From positions 1 through 7,494 of the forward strand of contig JAAFHG010000169.1 of the NCBI GenBank assembly GCA_013297585.1: a DNA stretch of 7,494 nucleotides, written 5' to 3'. Of the stretch, positions 6,300-7,494 are shown piece after piece. Both the position numbers and the translations under genes were made by a program. The notes beneath the pieces are model-generated. The model did not search any database and was not told the DNA's origin. It was given only the letters and a program-made list of their open reading frames with translations. Each line of letters starts with the position of its first letter. Position 1 is the stretch's first letter. The stretch is from Chitinophagales bacterium (GTDB lineage Bacteria; Bacteroidota; Bacteroidia; Chitinophagales; Chitinophagaceae).

Positions 6300-6582
6300 A
6301 TTTCACACAAAGAAGAGTTTCACACAAAGAAACAAAGAATACAAAGGGCGCTAAGGATACTTACTTTAAAATAGTTGATATCTGATGTATTATACGCTAC
6401 TATAAAAGCCCAATAAAGTATCAAACCGTACAGGTGTGCGACGCAACGAAGTTTCATTGAAAAACGGTAGCTGATATAATAAAAAATTTCACACAAAGAA
6501 AACAAGAAGACCAAGTACACGAAGGTTTTGTATGATTAGTAACTTGGTGGTCGTTGTATTCTTTGTTGCTTTGTGTGAAATT
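6300..6582. repeat. Intergenic repeat element with inverted CACAAAG-type ends (MITE-like)
   Basis: The element occupies nearly the whole gap between guaB and the ABC gene. It starts with ATTTCACACAAAG (6300-6312), repeats TTTCACACAAAGAAACAAAG at 6318 and AATTTCACACAAAG at 6485-6498, and ends with the inverted form CTTTGTGTGAAATT (6569-6582). Segment 6318-6344 matches the reverse complement of 6554-6580 at 26 of 27 positions. The second copy shows an 8-nt period (CACAAAGA, AACAAAGA, ATACAAAG), the same design as the repeat at 720-787. The core (6348-6484) has no credible gene; it contains the short palindrome TGCGACGCA (6437-6445). A TTA occurs on both outer sides (6298-6300, 6581-6583), a possible but weak 3-bp target duplication. 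No transposase is encoded, so any mobility would depend on a protein supplied elsewhere. A 66-codon open frame over it is made mostly of repeat sequence. Confidence 0.75.
6474..6582 (-). terminator. Probable intrinsic terminator of guaB formed by the repeat
   Basis: Reading from guaB, AATTTCACACAAAG (6582-6569) pairs perfectly over 14 bp with CTTTGTGTGAAATT (6498-6485). Further partial pairing follows inward, including CCAAGT/ACTTGG (6511-6516 with 6542-6547). The distal arm runs straight into TTTTTTATTATAT on the minus strand. A long stem followed by a T-run 7 bp past the guaB stop fits an intrinsic terminator, although the stem is AT-rich and its loop long. Confidence 0.5.
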
Positions 6583-6589
6583 AACAATA

Positions 6590-7494
6590 TTATTTTCTAC
6601 TATAGTTTGGTGCTTCTTTGGTAATGTCTACATCGTGTGCATGGCTTTCACGCATACCTGCATTGGTAATTTGTACAAAAGTGGCTTGTTGTAAAGCCTT
6701 GATATCTTTAGCACCGCAATAACCCATACCTGCACGTAAGCCGCCCACATATTGATATACGACCTCACTTAAAGGACCTTTATAAGCAATTCTACCTTCA
6801 ATACCTTCTGGCACAAATTTCTTTACATCGTCTTCAACATCTTGAAAATAACGGTCGCCACTACCTTGGCTCATAGCGCCTAAACTGCCCATACCACGAT
6901 ATTCTTTGTACTTACGAGCTTCGTAAATAATTGTTTCACCGGGGCTTTCTTCAACACCTGCAAAAACGCTACCCATCATTACCACATTGGCACCTGCTGC
7001 AAGGGCTTTTACCATGTCGCCAGTGTAACGAATACCACCATCTGCAATCACTGGAATATTTTTGCCTTTTAGAGCATTTGAAGCTTCCATAATGGCTGTA
7101 AGCTGCGGTACGCCTGCACCTGCAACAATACGTGTGGTACAAATAGAACCAGGGCCAATACCAATTTTAATACAATCGGCACCAGCAGCAGCTAACGCCA
7201 AAGCGCCATCAGCGGTACCAACATTGCCAGCAATTATTTGTAAGGTTTTGAAGTTTTTTCTTAATGCTTTTAATGCATCAATAACGCCTTTGCTATGGCC
7301 ATGCGCACTGTCTAATGTTACCACATCTACACCAACAGCTTGAAGTGCCGCTGCTCTGTCCATTAAATCTTTGGTAATACCTAAAGCTGCGCCTACTAAT
7401 AATCTACCAAATCCGTCTTTAACAGCGTTTGGATTGTTGCTTAGTTGCAAAATATCACGGTACGTAATTAGGCCTACTAACATGCCATCTTTTG
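6590..7494 (-). CDS. guaB: IMP dehydrogenase, C-terminal 300 residues (cut by right edge)
   Basis: Catalyses NAD-dependent oxidation of IMP to XMP, the committed step of GTP synthesis, in the cytoplasm. The frame stays open to the window edge, with residues KDG before the internal Met at 7483. That Met is therefore not the true start; roughly 190 N-terminal residues (first barrel strands and most of the CBS pair) are missing. The visible part begins with the end of the second CBS domain (LVGLITYRD) and continues into the barrel with LLVGAALG, DSAHGHS and AGNVGT. The catalytic loop GPGSICTTR has its cysteine codon at 7139-7141. Then come IADGGIRYTGD, the flap YRGMGSLGAM, GGLRAGMGYCGAKD and the C-terminal ESHAHDVDITKEAPNYSRK. 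All expected active-site elements are intact. GMP reductase is excluded by the CBS remnant and the EAPNYS end. A repeat-derived terminator lies just past the stop. Confidence 0.96.
   Translation of the reverse strand, partial: KDGMLVGLITYRDILQLSNNPNAVKDGFGRLLVGAALGITKDLMDRAAALQAVGVDVVTLDSAHGHSKGVIDALKALRKNFKTLQIIAGNVGTADGALALAAAGADCIKIGIGPGSICTTRIVAGAGVPQLTAIMEASNALKGKNIPVIADGGIRYTGDMVKALAAGANVVMMGSVFAGVEESPGETIIYEARKYKEYRGMGSLGAMSQGSGDRYFQDVEDDVKKFVPEGIEGRIAYKGPLSEVVYQYVGGLRAGMGYCGAKDIKALQQATFVQITNAGMRESHAHDVDITKEAPNYSRK

Noticed and set aside
6320..6520. 66-codon open frame on the minus strand in the guaB-ABC gap
   Set aside because: It is made largely of the repeat element, has no recognisable domain, and its hydrophobic look follows from AT-rich repeat sequence.
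7481..7483. ATG at 7483 as the start of guaB
   Set aside because: The frame continues upstream to the edge as KDG, matching the CBS-domain region of IMP dehydrogenases; this is an internal methionine of a truncated gene.

Overview
The window looks like chromosomal DNA of a Bacteroidota bacterium, probably of the Chitinophagia/Chitinophagales type, although the genus cannot be read from sequence alone. It is AT-rich, and most starts have an A/T-rich leader instead of a Shine-Dalgarno sequence. Several start regions carry something close to the Bacteroidota -7 promoter motif TAnnTTTG. The protein families (a TsaE gene beside a roughly 400-residue alanine dehydrogenase, and a cytosolic ABC ATPase with VAPY in place of the Q-loop) also fit this phylum. 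That placement rests on remembered family features, not on a search.

Layout: positions 1-707 (minus) hold the N-terminal third of a copper-type P1B ATPase that runs off the left edge. A 68-bp palindromic repeat built of 8-nt CACATAGN units lies between it and the divergent plus-strand block. That block reads tsaE (914-1324), alanine dehydrogenase (1399-2613), two tandem paralogous FAD-dependent oxidoreductases of the geranylgeranyl-reductase/FixC type (2734-3987 and 4028-5275), and a small four-helix membrane protein (5337-5672). Converging on it from the right, with only 4 bp between stop codons, is a soluble ABC ATPase (5677-6294, minus). Upstream of that gene a 283-bp intergenic repeat element with inverted CACAAAG-type ends fills the gap to guaB (IMP dehydrogenase, 6590-7494, minus, cut by the right edge).

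The genes do not form one obvious pathway. They cover metal efflux, tRNA t6A modification, alanine/pyruvate interconversion, GTP precursor synthesis and two flavoproteins of unknown substrate. No defence system, phage, CRISPR array, transposase or RNA gene is visible.

The parts most worth a second look are the two intergenic palindromic elements, which share an 8-nt periodic design and sit within a few bases of start or stop codons; the tandem flavoenzyme pair, in which the usual DG motif of the fold reads ATGSS in both copies; and the ABC ATPase, which lacks both the Q-loop glutamine and the switch histidine. I see no strong case for an entirely new multi-gene system.
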